64,000 nt of DNA from the NCBI RefSeq assembly GCF_020667845.1, contig NZ_JAFMPQ010000020.1, positions 31,734 to 95,733 on the forward strand. The letters run 5' to 3'. The position numbers were made by a program, and so were the translations under genes. The notes beneath the pieces are model-generated. The model saw only the letters and a list, made by a program, of their open reading frames with translations, searched no databases and was not told the DNA's origin. Position 1 is the stretch's first letter; the number at the start of each line of letters is the position of its first letter. This document shows positions 26,916 through 35,485 of the stretch, in pieces. The stretch is from Cognatishimia sp. F0-27 (GTDB taxonomy: Bacteria; Pseudomonadota; Alphaproteobacteria; Rhodobacterales; Rhodobacteraceae).

Positions 26916-27106
26916 CGCCGCCGCCATAAAACTTCAAAAACATACCGTAATATACTGGTAAAAAACCGAAATTCAGCCTAACCAATCCCAAGGTGCGCGT
27001 CAGGCCGCCTTCCGGCCATGTCGCAAATGGACAAGGATTTGGACTTTTTTCCCGCGCGGTTTCAGGCAGCTTGATCAGCAAACCTGATCACGTGAGGACA
27101 ACAATC

Positions 27107-28075
27107 ATGAAAATCGGCTTTATCGGCTTGGGCAATGTTGGCGCCAAGCTCGCGGGGAGCCTTGTGCGCAACGGCAACGCGGTTGTCGTGCACGATCTCG
27201 ACAAATCCGCTGCCACGCCCTTGCTCGAAGCAGGCGCCCAGTGGGGCGACAGCGGGCGCGCCGTGGCCGAAGCATGCGATGTCATCATGACGTGCCTGCC
27301 TTCCCCCGCGGCGTCCGCTCGCGTTCTGGAAGGTCCCGGCGGCGTGTTGGAGGGGCTGTCGGAAGGGAAGTTCTGGCTCGAGATCTCGACGACCGATGCA
27401 GAGGACTTCAAGCGCCTCGCCGGTCTCGTTGCCGACAAGGGGGCGATTGCGCTCGACACGCCCGTCTCCGGCGGATGCCACCGGGCTGCCACCGGAAATA
27501 TCGCCATATTCGCCGGCGGTCCGCGCGATGCGTTCGAAACGGTGCTGCCCCTGTTGACCACGATCGGGCGCAAGGTGGTCCATACCGGTCCGCTCGGGTC
27601 GGCCTCCGTGCTCAAGGTCATCACCAATTACCTTGCCGGCGTTCAGCTTCTGTCCACCGGAGAGGCGCTCATGGTTGCCAGAAAAGCCGGGATCGATCTG
27701 GCGGTCGCCTATAACGCGATCCGCGTCAGTTCGGGCAATTCCTTTGTGCACGAGACCGAAGGACAGGTGATCCTGAACGGCAGCTACGACGTCGAGTTCA
27801 CCATGGATCTTGAATACAAGGATCTCAGTCTTTTCGACAATCTGGGCACATCGCTCGGCGTGCCTCTGGAACTGTCGCCGGTCTGTGTGGACATCATCCG
27901 GGACGGGCTCGACCGCTACGGTCCACGCGCCTTGTCGACCTCGATCGTCCGACGGCTCGAAGAGGCCTGCGACGCGGACCTGCGCGCACCGGGATTTCCG
28001 GCGACGCTGGTGGATTCCGAACCCGAGGAAGCCGGAGCCGAAGTGGTGGTCCACAACCGGCGCGGTTACCTGTGA
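27107..28075 (+). CDS. NAD(P)-dependent beta-hydroxyacid dehydrogenase (3-hydroxyisobutyrate dehydrogenase family)
   Basis: This 322-residue oxidoreductase has an N-terminal Rossmann domain (MKIGFIGLGNVGAKLAGSLV, with an acidic residue at the second strand end) and an all-helical C-terminal domain. The substrate signature DTPVSGGCHRAATGNIAIFA and the catalytic Lys region (KVITNYLAGVQLLSTGEALM) place it in the MmsB/GarR/tartronate-semialdehyde family. The substrate is not determined by sequence. A CoA-acylating methylmalonate-semialdehyde dehydrogenase is encoded 12 kb away, but the two are not linked in an operon. GAGGA lies eight bases before the ATG at 27107. Confidence 0.88.
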   Translation: MKIGFIGLGNVGAKLAGSLVRNGNAVVVHDLDKSAATPLLEAGAQWGDSGRAVAEACDVIMTCLPSPAASARVLEGPGGVLEGLSEGKFWLEISTTDAEDFKRLAGLVADKGAIALDTPVSGGCHRAATGNIAIFAGGPRDAFETVLPLLTTIGRKVVHTGPLGSASVLKVITNYLAGVQLLSTGEALMVARKAGIDLAVAYNAIRVSSGNSFVHETEGQVILNGSYDVEFTMDLEYKDLSLFDNLGTSLGVPLELSPVCVDIIRDGLDRYGPRALSTSIVRRLEEACDADLRAPGFPATLVDSEPEEAGAEVVVHNRRGYL

Positions 28076-28482
28076 CCGCGTTCGCCGAGGTCACCGCGCA
28101 TCCTGCATGGCGATCAAAAACCGCGCCATGGAGGAATTCCCCCACTGGCGCGGGCTGCCATCGCGTCGCATGATCAGGCTGCCGGAGCGGCATCGCGCCC
28201 CGACACGAAGGCTTGGCTCGCTTCGGCCCCGACGCGTGGAAAAACAGGAGACCGACGACCCCAAACAGAGTCCATTGCGCCGGCGGCGGCCTCTAGGGCT
28301 GCGTTGCCCGGCATGGCCATGCAAACACGAAATGGCGGTGCAGGTGCATCACCTTTTCTTCGTGCAGTTCCTTGATCCAATGACTTGATTCAACGGCTCG
28401 ATTACTCGCACTGTGATTTACAAACTGCCCCCCGCGCGGTGTGGGCGGCATCAACCAGACCAAGCTTTTCAAGGAGAGCAGG
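28076..28482. other. Intergenic region upstream of the RTX gene
   Basis: 407 bases lie between the dehydrogenase and the RTX protein gene. No coding frame is convincing. The stretch near 28380-28430 is more AT-rich than its surroundings and may contain the RTX gene promoter, but no specific site could be defended. Confidence 0.5.
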
Positions 28483-30684
28483 ATGCTTCCCGACCTTCCA
28501 GACACCATCAACTTCGACGATTTTACCGCGTGGACATCGCTTTTATCTTCGGCGTCTGCCTTCCTTGGAAACGCAGAGTTCAACGCCTTTTTGACAGCTG
28601 ATCCGACGGTGACCACGGTTGCTGATTATCTGGCTTTGCTCGATCTGGCGGAGACCTCGCTGCAAAACACTGATTTCAGCTTCTATGCCAACATCCTGCC
28701 ACAGCTCGAAACCCAGATCCGCGCAGCGCTTGCAAGCGCCCCGCTCCCGGACGGGGCCACGATCGACACCATCGTGGATCAGGCGCTCGGTTTCATCGGC
28801 GAGTTGGCGGCAGGCAATGCGCAATTCCTCACACTGAATTTCGATGCAATCCGCGCCGCCCTCGAAAACGTTCCGGCAACCACCATCCTCTCTCAGGCTT
28901 TCGACACAGAGACCGTGCCACCGACGGTCATCGAATTGCTTCTCCCTGCCCTGCCCGACCTGTTCACCTTTGGGTGGGTTACGGGTGACCCACATCTGCA
29001 AACGCTCGACGGTGTCGGGTATGACTTTCAGGCCGCCGGTGAATTTGTTCTGCTGCAATCGGCCGGCGACGGCGATTTCATGCTGCAGGCCCGCATGGTC
29101 GAAGCCGGCACCAATGTCAGCGCCAACGAGGCCATCGCCACCAATGTGGACGGGCTGGCTGTCATGGTCGACGCGGCGGATGCCAACCCGCTTTACATCG
29201 ATGGCGTGAACACCCCACTTGACGACGGTGCGTCCGTCGCGGTCGGTAATGGCGCCGTGTTCCGCGATGGCGACACCTATGCAATCGTCTATCCGGGCGA
29301 TGATGACATGGTCTCGGATGGCGACAGCCAGGTGCTGGTGCGCGCGATCAATGGCCGCGTCGACCTGGATGTGCGCCTCAATGCGGCGCTGCTCGGTACG
29401 CTCGAAGGCCTGCTGGGCGACGGGGACGGTGATCCGGCCAACGACATTGCACGTGCCGATGGCACGGTTCTGGCGATGCCGCTGACCTTCGAAGAGCTGT
29501 ATGGCGGATACCGCGATGACTGGCGCGTGGACAGCCTTGCGGAGAGCCTGTTCACCTATGACACCGGCGAATCTCTGGAAGGGTTCTATGATGCCTCCTT
29601 CCCCGCGGCGCTCGTCTCGCTCGATACCCTCGATCCGGCCGCACGCGCCACGGCAGAGACCGCTGCTCAGAATGCCGGGCTGACACCCGGAACCGATGCC
29701 TATGAGCGCGCTGTGCTCGACTTCGCGCTGACAGGCGACACAAGCTTCATCGACTCCGCGTTGCTGACACCGCTTGGCCTGCGCGGCACGATCTTCTCGG
29801 ACGATCTCGACGGTGGCGCGGGATCTGACGTTGTTGATGCCCGCGGCGGCTTCGACACGGTGGATGGCAATGGTGGCGACGACGTGATCAGCGGCGCCGG
29901 TGGCAATGACGTGCTGAACGGCAATGATGGCAACGACCAGATCAATGGCGGCTTTGGCTTCGACACCATGGATGGCGGCGCGGGCAACGACACGCTCGAC
30001 GGCTCGAACGGGTTCGACATGCTGTTGGGCGGCGATGGCGACGACATGCTGGAGGGCGATTTCGGCAACGACATGCTCGATGGCGGCGCGGGCAATGATA
30101 CCGCCTTTGGCGGTCTTGGAGCCGATACGCTCATGGGCGGTGATGGCGATGACTTCCTGCAGGCGCGTGACGGGTTCGATTCGCTCGAAGGCGGCGCGGG
30201 CAACGATACCATGGAAGGCAACAACGGCAGCGACGTCCTCGATGGTGGCGCAGGCGATGATGTCATGGCCGGCGGCTTCGGCTTCGATACCATGACCGGT
30301 GGCGACGGCAACGATACGATGCTCGGCTCCGACGGGTTCGACTCCGTCAGCGGCGGCGCGGGTGACGATAGCCTGCAAGGCAATTCCGGCAATGACACGC
30401 TTGATGGTGGTCTCGGCAATGACACGATGCAGGGCGGCCTTGGCGCCGATACCTTCATCTACACCGCTGGCGCTGACCTGATCATCGGAATCGCGCCCGT
30501 CGACAGTCTGCAGATCGATGCTGACCTGCTGACAGAGGCGACCCCTGTTGCCGACGACTTGCAGAACTACGCAAGCATCGACGGTTCCGGTCGGCTCGTG
30601 CTTGATTTCGGGGGCGGCAACACGCTGACCTTTGCCAATGTCGGTGCGCTCGACGCGATTGTCGACGACATCTCCTTCATCTGA
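28483..30684 (+). CDS. Secreted RTX protein with a von Willebrand type D-like module
   Basis: This 733-residue protein is probably secreted by a type I system. It has no N-terminal signal peptide. Residues 1 to about 160 are hydrophobic-helical and of unknown function. About residues 165-340 contain a VWD-like module with the signature VTGDPHLQTLDGVGYDFQAA then GEFVLLQ, used by many adhesins. From about residue 444 to 660 Ca-binding RTX nonapeptide repeats (GGxGxDxLx) follow, and a C-terminal segment of roughly 75 residues ending DAIVDDISFI resembles type I secretion signals. ATG 28483 has AAGGAG six bases upstream. No ABC/HlyD/TolC secretion genes are in the window. Confidence 0.92.
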   Translation: MLPDLPDTINFDDFTAWTSLLSSASAFLGNAEFNAFLTADPTVTTVADYLALLDLAETSLQNTDFSFYANILPQLETQIRAALASAPLPDGATIDTIVDQALGFIGELAAGNAQFLTLNFDAIRAALENVPATTILSQAFDTETVPPTVIELLLPALPDLFTFGWVTGDPHLQTLDGVGYDFQAAGEFVLLQSAGDGDFMLQARMVEAGTNVSANEAIATNVDGLAVMVDAADANPLYIDGVNTPLDDGASVAVGNGAVFRDGDTYAIVYPGDDDMVSDGDSQVLVRAINGRVDLDVRLNAALLGTLEGLLGDGDGDPANDIARADGTVLAMPLTFEELYGGYRDDWRVDSLAESLFTYDTGESLEGFYDASFPAALVSLDTLDPAARATAETAAQNAGLTPGTDAYERAVLDFALTGDTSFIDSALLTPLGLRGTIFSDDLDGGAGSDVVDARGGFDTVDGNGGDDVISGAGGNDVLNGNDGNDQINGGFGFDTMDGGAGNDTLDGSNGFDMLLGGDGDDMLEGDFGNDMLDGGAGNDTAFGGLGADTLMGGDGDDFLQARDGFDSLEGGAGNDTMEGNNGSDVLDGGAGDDVMAGGFGFDTMTGGDGNDTMLGSDGFDSVSGGAGDDSLQGNSGNDTLDGGLGNDTMQGGLGADTFIYTAGADLIIGIAPVDSLQIDADLLTEATPVADDLQNYASIDGSGRLVLDFGGGNTLTFANVGALDAIVDDISFI
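29811..30460 (+). repeat. RTX nonapeptide repeat region (coding)
   Basis: Degenerate nonapeptide repeats of the form GGxGxDxMx cover this part of the gene, for example GGAGNDTLD, GGDGDDMLE and GGLGADTLM. Every third or fourth unit carries a variant such as GFDSLEGG. These normally form a calcium-binding beta-roll. Confidence 0.9.
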
Positions 30685-30706
30685 GCCGACGCAGATTCGA
30701 CGACCA

Positions 30707-30743
30707 GAACCCTCTCCGGCAAGGCTGGAGGGGGTTCTTTTTT
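30707..30743 (+). terminator. Strong terminator after the RTX gene
   Basis: An 11-base stem GAACCCTCTCC/GGAGGGGGTTC (one wobble) with a 9-base loop is followed directly by six Ts. Confidence 0.95.
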
Positions 30744-30976
30744 GCCGATTTAGCTGGCGATTGCGCCTCGTTTGTCAGACAAGCGATCACATGCTTGAAC
30801 TGCCCGCAGCAAACGCGGAATCGGCACATCTGCACCCCGCGGCCAAGCCACCTTGTCGGGCGTCGAACAGCCTCAAAGGGATCATCGCAGTCACAAGCCG
30901 GACAGGATCCTGATCCGGAGCGTCGACCATCTGTGTGATTCAACGATCACCGAAGGCGCGCACCACGCGTTCCTCT

Positions 30977-31062
30977 TGGTACCCAAGGCCGGACTCGAAC
31001 CGGCACGCCCGCAAAGGCGGGGGATTTTGAATCCCCTGCGTCTACCATTCCGCCACTTGGGC
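30977..31062 (-). tRNA. tRNA-Leu (CAA)
   Basis: An 86-nt cloverleaf is visible. The acceptor stem GCCCAAG pairs with CTTGGGT (one wobble), followed by ACCA with CCA encoded. The D arm contains GGCGGAATGGTAGACGC, the anticodon loop TTCAAAA gives CAA on a GGGGA/TCCCC stem, and the long class II variable arm is GCCTTTGCGGGC. The T arm GCCGGTTCGAGTCCGGC is perfect. Confidence 0.97.
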
Positions 31063-31366
31063 CGCCGAAGAGGCCAGCGCGGCCTTGCGAGGCTCCGACC
31101 GATCGGGCGAAGCGCGCCGCGCTGGGTCTGTTGTTAGGCAAGCCAGACGGGCATTGCAAGGGCCGATGCGCCGGTTTCTCACGCCCCCTTCTCACCGAAA
31201 CCGCAAGCCCGCTTGGTGACCGGTCTCGATCAGCGCCCAGATGCATCACCGCGCAAGCCGATGGCACAAAAACCCGGTTTCCCAGCTCCCGCGAAGGGTA
31301 TCAGGGATTGCGCCGCAGCGCGGAGCATGGTCTGAACCGGCCGGGAGCGAATGCCGAGGATGCCGC
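31063..31366. other. Intergenic region between tRNA-Leu and yqaA
   Basis: 304 bases with no recognised gene; it contains the tRNA promoter side and the yqaA upstream region. No specific promoter element could be defended. Confidence 0.5.
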
Positions 31367-31945
31367 ATGATCAGACGCCTTTACGACTGGACCATGAGCC
31401 AAGCTCAATCGCCCTATGCGCTCTGGGTGCTCGCCGGCGTGGCCTTCGTGGAAAGCTCGGTATTCCCGATTCCGCCCGATGTGCTGATGATTCCCATGAT
31501 CCTCGCTGCGCCGCATCGCGCATTCCTCATCGCCTTCATCGCGACCCTGGCCTCCGTGGCCGGAGGGATGCTGGGCTATGCCATCGGGGCGTTCTTCTTC
31601 GATACGGTCGGCCAGCCAATCCTCGAAGCGCTCGGCAAGGAAGACGCCATGGCCGAGTTCAACACCCGCTTCAACGGCGTTGGCTTCTGGGCCGTGCTGA
31701 TCGCGGGGATCACGCCCTTTCCCTATAAGGTCATCACCATCATGTCGGGCTGGACGGCAATGCCGCTGGCCACCTTTGTGGTGACCTCCATCATCGCGCG
31801 CGCCCTGCGCTTTTTCATCGTGGCAGCCCTGTTGCGCCACTTCGGCGCACCAATTCGTGATTTCATCGAACGTCGACTGGGGCTTGTCTTCACGGCCTTT
31901 GTCGTGCTCCTCATCGGAGGATTTCTGGTGGTTCGGTATCTATGA
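31367..31945 (+). CDS. YqaA-family (SNARE-associated/DedA-like) membrane protein
   Basis: This 192-residue inner-membrane protein belongs to the YqaA branch of the VTT/DedA superfamily. About five hydrophobic segments are seen, with conserved FVESSVFPIPPDVLMIPMIL near the N-terminus, GFWAVLIAGITPFPYKVITI (the F/YxxR-like and GxxxxPxP region) and RFFIVAALLRHFG. Family members are linked to membrane lipid scrambling and proton homeostasis. Its stop overlaps dsbB by four bases (ATGA), so the two are translated together. The ATG at 31367 is the first Met of the hydrophobic protein. Confidence 0.85.
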   Translation: MIRRLYDWTMSQAQSPYALWVLAGVAFVESSVFPIPPDVLMIPMILAAPHRAFLIAFIATLASVAGGMLGYAIGAFFFDTVGQPILEALGKEDAMAEFNTRFNGVGFWAVLIAGITPFPYKVITIMSGWTAMPLATFVVTSIIARALRFFIVAALLRHFGAPIRDFIERRLGLVFTAFVVLLIGGFLVVRYL

Positions 31946-32400
31946 CACGACGCGCACTCATTCTTCTCGCATCTGCCGGCTCCGCCGCCCTGATCCTTGC
32001 AGCGTTGGGTTTCCAGTATCTGGGCGAGATGCCACCCTGCAAGCTGTGCTACTGGCAGCGCTACGGGCATTTTGTGGCCATCGCCGCGGCAATCGGTGTT
32101 GCGATCCCGATGACCGGCCTCGTGCTGGTCGGGTTTGCCGGCGCGCTGTCATCGGCGGTGATCGGCGGGTATCACACGGGGGTGGAGCGCGGCTGGTGGG
32201 AAGGCCCGACAAGCTGTTCGTCACAATCCATCGACGGGCTGTCGGCTGCGGAACTGCTGGAGCAGATCATGAACGCGCCGTTGGTCCGCTGCGACGAGGT
32301 GCCTTGGGCCATGGCCGGACTGAGCATGGCAAGCTGGAACGCCATTGCCTCCGCCGGGCTCGCCCTGATCTGGCTTCTCGCGCTGCGCGCCCGCAGCTGA
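31942..32400 (+). CDS. dsbB: Disulfide bond formation protein DsbB
   Basis: DsbB reoxidises DsbA using quinone in the inner membrane. This 152-residue protein has four transmembrane helices. The first periplasmic loop carries the Cys pair in PPCKLCYWQR; the second carries Cys residues in PTSCSSQS and VRCDEVPW. The arginine after the CxxC (YWQR), used for quinone binding, is present. It is translationally coupled to yqaA. A DsbA partner is not in the window. Confidence 0.92.
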   Translation: MTRRALILLASAGSAALILAALGFQYLGEMPPCKLCYWQRYGHFVAIAAAIGVAIPMTGLVLVGFAGALSSAVIGGYHTGVERGWWEGPTSCSSQSIDGLSAAELLEQIMNAPLVRCDEVPWAMAGLSMASWNAIASAGLALIWLLALRARS

Positions 32401-32446
32401 TTGCTTGACCGCCTGACCGGGGAGGCCAAATGGCGCTGGCCGTCCG

Positions 32447-32896
32447 CTAACGGGATGCCTTCTTCACCGACAGAAGAAGCGACGTCTCGGATGTGGCAAT
32501 CCCGTCAAAGCGCCGGATTCGCGACAATACCGAGTCCAGGTCCTCCAGCGACGACGCGCCGAGTTCCGCAATCAGATCCCAACGCCCGTTCGTCGAATGC
32601 AGCGCACGCACCTCGCTCAATCCGTTGAGCTGTCGCGCGATCCGATCCGTTCCCCGCCCCTCGATCCCGATCATCATCAGGGCGCGCACCGGGTCCCGCG
32701 CCACATCGGAGCGCGTCACCACGCTGAACCCCACGATTTCGCCGCGCGCCACAAGCCGCTCGATCCGGCTGCGCACCGTCGCGCGCGCAATACCGAGCCG
32801 ATGCGCAAGATCGGAGTGGGAGGCCCGGGCATCATGGCGCAACGCCGCAATCAGCCGCCGGTCTGTATCGTCCAAAATGTCAGAGTAGCTATCCAA
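32447..32896 (-). CDS. Lrp/AsnC-family transcriptional regulator
   Basis: This 149-residue DNA-binding regulator has an N-terminal winged helix-turn-helix (LDDTDRRLIAALRHDARASH, recognition helix around GIARATVRSRIERLVARGEI) and a C-terminal RAM ligand-binding domain (about 70-145, VRALMMIGIEGRGTDRIARQ). Members bind amino acids and often control divergent catabolic genes. It is transcribed divergently from arginase and ornithine cyclodeaminase genes about 100 bases away, so arginine- or ornithine-responsive control of that pair is the natural hypothesis. Confidence 0.9.
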   Translation of the reverse strand: MDSYSDILDDTDRRLIAALRHDARASHSDLAHRLGIARATVRSRIERLVARGEIVGFSVVTRSDVARDPVRALMMIGIEGRGTDRIARQLNGLSEVRALHSTNGRWDLIAELGASSLEDLDSVLSRIRRFDGIATSETSLLLSVKKASR

Positions 32897-32998
32897 TTTG
32901 CGCAGTCTTTTCTCTTATCGGTCAATTTGATGGGTTCTGTATAACACGTTTTGGCGCGAAATCATCCCATGACCAGACAGAGATCAAGGACTCTCCGC

Positions 32999-33919
32999 AT
33001 GACAAAGACCATCCTCCTTGTGGGCGCACCCGTGGATTGCGGAAAGGCCCGCGCCGGCTGCCTGATGGGGCCGGATGCCTATCGCTCCGCGCGCCTCGAA
33101 GGCGCGTTGCGCGACCTCGGCCATCACGTGCGTGACCGTGGCAACGTGGTTCCGGATCAGACAGCGGCCATCGACCGCGACGGGCTTCATGCCCTGCCCG
33201 ACACGCTCGGCTGGACCGCTTCACTGTCCCGCGCGGCCGAAACGGCGATGCAGGAGGGTCTTCCGGTGTTCCTTGGTGGCGATCACGCGCTGTCGCTTGG
33301 CACGGTGCATGGAGTCGCCGCGCACGCCGCACAGACGGGACGGCCGCAATTCGTGCTTTGGCTCGATGCGCATGCGGATTTCCACACGCTGGAGACGACC
33401 ACCTCCGGGAACCTGCACGGCACCCCGCTTGCCTATGTCACGGGGCGCAAGGGGTTTGACGGCTTCCCACCGGTGCCGCACCCGGTTCCACAGGACAATG
33501 TCTGTATCATTGGCCTGCGCTCGGTCGATGCCGCGGAACGGGCCGCGCTGGAAGGGTCCGCAATTCACCACCACGACATGCGGGCGATCGACGAATACGG
33601 CATCAAGGCGCTGCTCGCGCCTTTCCTCGACCGCGTCGTTTCGGTGGGCGGCGCGCTGCATGTCTCGCTCGACGTGGATTTCCTCGATCCCGCTGTTGCG
33701 CCGGCCGTTGGCACCACCGTGCCGGGCGGCGCCACGATCCGCGAGGCGCATCTGGCAATGGAGATGATCCACGACAGCGGCGTGATGACATCCATGGATC
33801 TGGTCGAACTCAACCCGATGCTCGACGAACGCGGGCGCACCGCTCAGACCATGGTTGACCTGTGCGCTTCGGCCCTTGGCCGGAAGGTCTTTGACCGCCC
33901 CACCCCGCGCCTTCTCTGA
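32999..33919 (+). CDS. rocF: Arginase
   Basis: This manganese ureohydrolase splits L-arginine to ornithine and urea. It has 306 residues. Metal-ligand motifs are GGDHALSLGT, DAHADFHT and DVDFLDPAVAP, and the N-terminal GAPVDCGKARAGCLMGPDAY is arginase-like rather than agmatinase-like. ATG 32999 has AAGGA nine bases upstream. The next gene, 27 bases downstream, is ornithine cyclodeaminase, giving arginine to ornithine to proline. It is probably controlled by the divergent Lrp-family regulator. Confidence 0.93.
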   Translation: MTKTILLVGAPVDCGKARAGCLMGPDAYRSARLEGALRDLGHHVRDRGNVVPDQTAAIDRDGLHALPDTLGWTASLSRAAETAMQEGLPVFLGGDHALSLGTVHGVAAHAAQTGRPQFVLWLDAHADFHTLETTTSGNLHGTPLAYVTGRKGFDGFPPVPHPVPQDNVCIIGLRSVDAAERAALEGSAIHHHDMRAIDEYGIKALLAPFLDRVVSVGGALHVSLDVDFLDPAVAPAVGTTVPGGATIREAHLAMEMIHDSGVMTSMDLVELNPMLDERGRTAQTMVDLCASALGRKVFDRPTPRLL

Positions 33920-33946
33920 TCCGATTTCAGCCCCGAGGTTTCCTCC

Positions 33947-35002
33947 ATGACGACCCCGCTTCTCCCCTCCGACAAGGCGCTTGTCCCCTTCGTGTCCGTC
34001 GATCTGATGATGCAGCTGATCCACAGGGTCGGCCTCGCTTCCGCGCTCAAGGGCATTGCGGACACCATCGAGGAGGACTTTGCCCGATGGGAGGATTTCG
34101 ACAAGACACCGCGTGTCGCAGCCCATTCACCGGTTGGCGTGATCGAACTCATGCCCACGGCGAACCGCACGCATTACGCCTTCAAATATGTCAACGGGCA
34201 CCCCAAGAACACTGGCGAAGGGCTGCAAACGGTCACGGCCTTTGGCCTGCTGGCGGACATGGACACCGGCTATCCGGTTCTGCTGTCGGAAATGACGATC
34301 CTGACCGCCCTGCGCACCGCGGCCATGTCCGCCGTTGCTGCACGCCACCTTGCGCCGAAAGGGGCGCATTGTATGGCCATGATCGGAAACGGCGCACAGG
34401 CGGAGTTTCAAAGCCTTGCGATGCAGAACCTGCTCGGGATCACCCATGTGCGTCTCTATGACACCGATCGCGCAGCAACCGAGAAATGTGCGGCCAATCT
34501 CGCGGCCTCGGGCCTTCACATCACGCAATGCGCGTCGCCGGAGGACGCCGTGCAAGGCGCGCAGATCATCACCACCTGCACCGCCGACAAACGCAACGCG
34601 CGCGTTCTGACCGACAACATGGTCGGCGCCGGGGTGCATCTCAACGCCATCGGCGGCGACTGCCCCGGCAAAACGGAGCTGGCCGAGGCGATCCTGCACC
34701 GCTCGGAGATCTTCGTCGAATACCCGCCGCAAACCCGGATCGAAGGCGAAATCCAGCAACTCGCGCCCGACCACCCGGTCACGGAGCTTTGGCAGGTCAT
34801 CACCGGTGCGCAGCCCGGCAGACGTGACGCGCGGCAAATCACCTTGTTTGACAGTGTGGGCTTTGCAATCGAGGATTTCTCGGCGTTGCGCTGGGTGCGG
34901 GAAGCCGCCAAGCGCACCGGGCTTTACATGCCGCTCGACCTTCTGGCCGATCCGGACGATCCGCGTGACCTGTTTGGCATGGTGATGCGGGCGCAGGGCT
35001 GA
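33947..35002 (+). CDS. Ornithine cyclodeaminase
   Basis: This NAD-dependent enzyme converts ornithine to proline and ammonia. It has 351 residues of the mu-crystallin fold. The Rossmann motif MAMIGNGAQAEFQ, the substrate region THYAFKYVNGHPKNTGEGLQ, and the acidic loop GVHLNAIGGDCPGKTELAEA match the family. It follows arginase by 27 bases. Mu-crystallin-type enzymes also include alanine dehydrogenases, but the gene pair strongly favours ornithine. Confidence 0.92.
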   Translation: MTTPLLPSDKALVPFVSVDLMMQLIHRVGLASALKGIADTIEEDFARWEDFDKTPRVAAHSPVGVIELMPTANRTHYAFKYVNGHPKNTGEGLQTVTAFGLLADMDTGYPVLLSEMTILTALRTAAMSAVAARHLAPKGAHCMAMIGNGAQAEFQSLAMQNLLGITHVRLYDTDRAATEKCAANLAASGLHITQCASPEDAVQGAQIITTCTADKRNARVLTDNMVGAGVHLNAIGGDCPGKTELAEAILHRSEIFVEYPPQTRIEGEIQQLAPDHPVTELWQVITGAQPGRRDARQITLFDSVGFAIEDFSALRWVREAAKRTGLYMPLDLLADPDDPRDLFGMVMRAQG

Positions 35003-35140
35003 CCCCTGCCCCCTCTGGAGGCGTTGGGCGTTGCCGGATGACCCGCGCTGCGCTGAAATCGACCGGTCGGCTGGCACGCAGACGTGACAGGCATGCCGTG
35101 ACCTGTCAGACCTTGGCGGGCAACAGCCAGAGTGCCGTCA

Positions 35141-35284
35141 ATGACGAACCGACTTGCGATCATCCTCGGTCTTTTGATCCTCGGCGCCCTCGCGCTGGAT
35201 TATGCCCTGTTCGAAATGCGCAACACGATGTTCCTCGCGCGCAAGTTTTTCGTCTTGCTCGATTGGCTCGCTTTCTGGCGCTAG
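35141..35284 (+). CDS. 47-residue single-pass membrane peptide upstream of gap2
   Basis: This short frame encodes MTNRLAIILGLLILGALALD and then an amphipathic, aromatic tail (YALFEMRNTMFLARKFFVLL) ending DWLAFWR. One transmembrane helix occupies about residues 5-20. No family is recognised with certainty; it lies between the ornithine cyclodeaminase and GAPDH genes. Ribosome binding sequence is weak. The strongly patterned composition, unlike the random high-GC frames around it, supports it as a real small protein. Confidence 0.55.
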   Translation: MTNRLAIILGLLILGALALDYALFEMRNTMFLARKFFVLLDWLAFWR

Positions 35285-35433
35285 CAACCCGGGATTTCTC
35301 CTTGTCTGTCTGGAGTTTCGAAACAATTCTGGCACTCCTTGGTTGGTCCGACGGGTGACAGTGTCCACCGGCGGCACACCAACGGGTGCTTGACAGCGCC
35401 GTCGTGGCGTGTTCAACGCCTCGTGACACACCC

Positions 35434-35445
35434 GTTAGCGATAAC
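35434..35445. promoter_or_regulatory. LacI-type operator-like palindrome before gap2
   Basis: GTTAGCGATAAC, with GTTA/TAAC arms, lies 41 bases before the gap2 start. Its first 11 bases are identical, on the opposite strand, to the site at 13505-13516 before the other GAPDH gene. It resembles the operators described for alphaproteobacterial PckR/CceR regulators. Confidence 0.5.
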
Positions 35446-35485
35446 ATCGGTCCTGAGCGGCCGTGCGCAATAGCAGGAGAACGAT

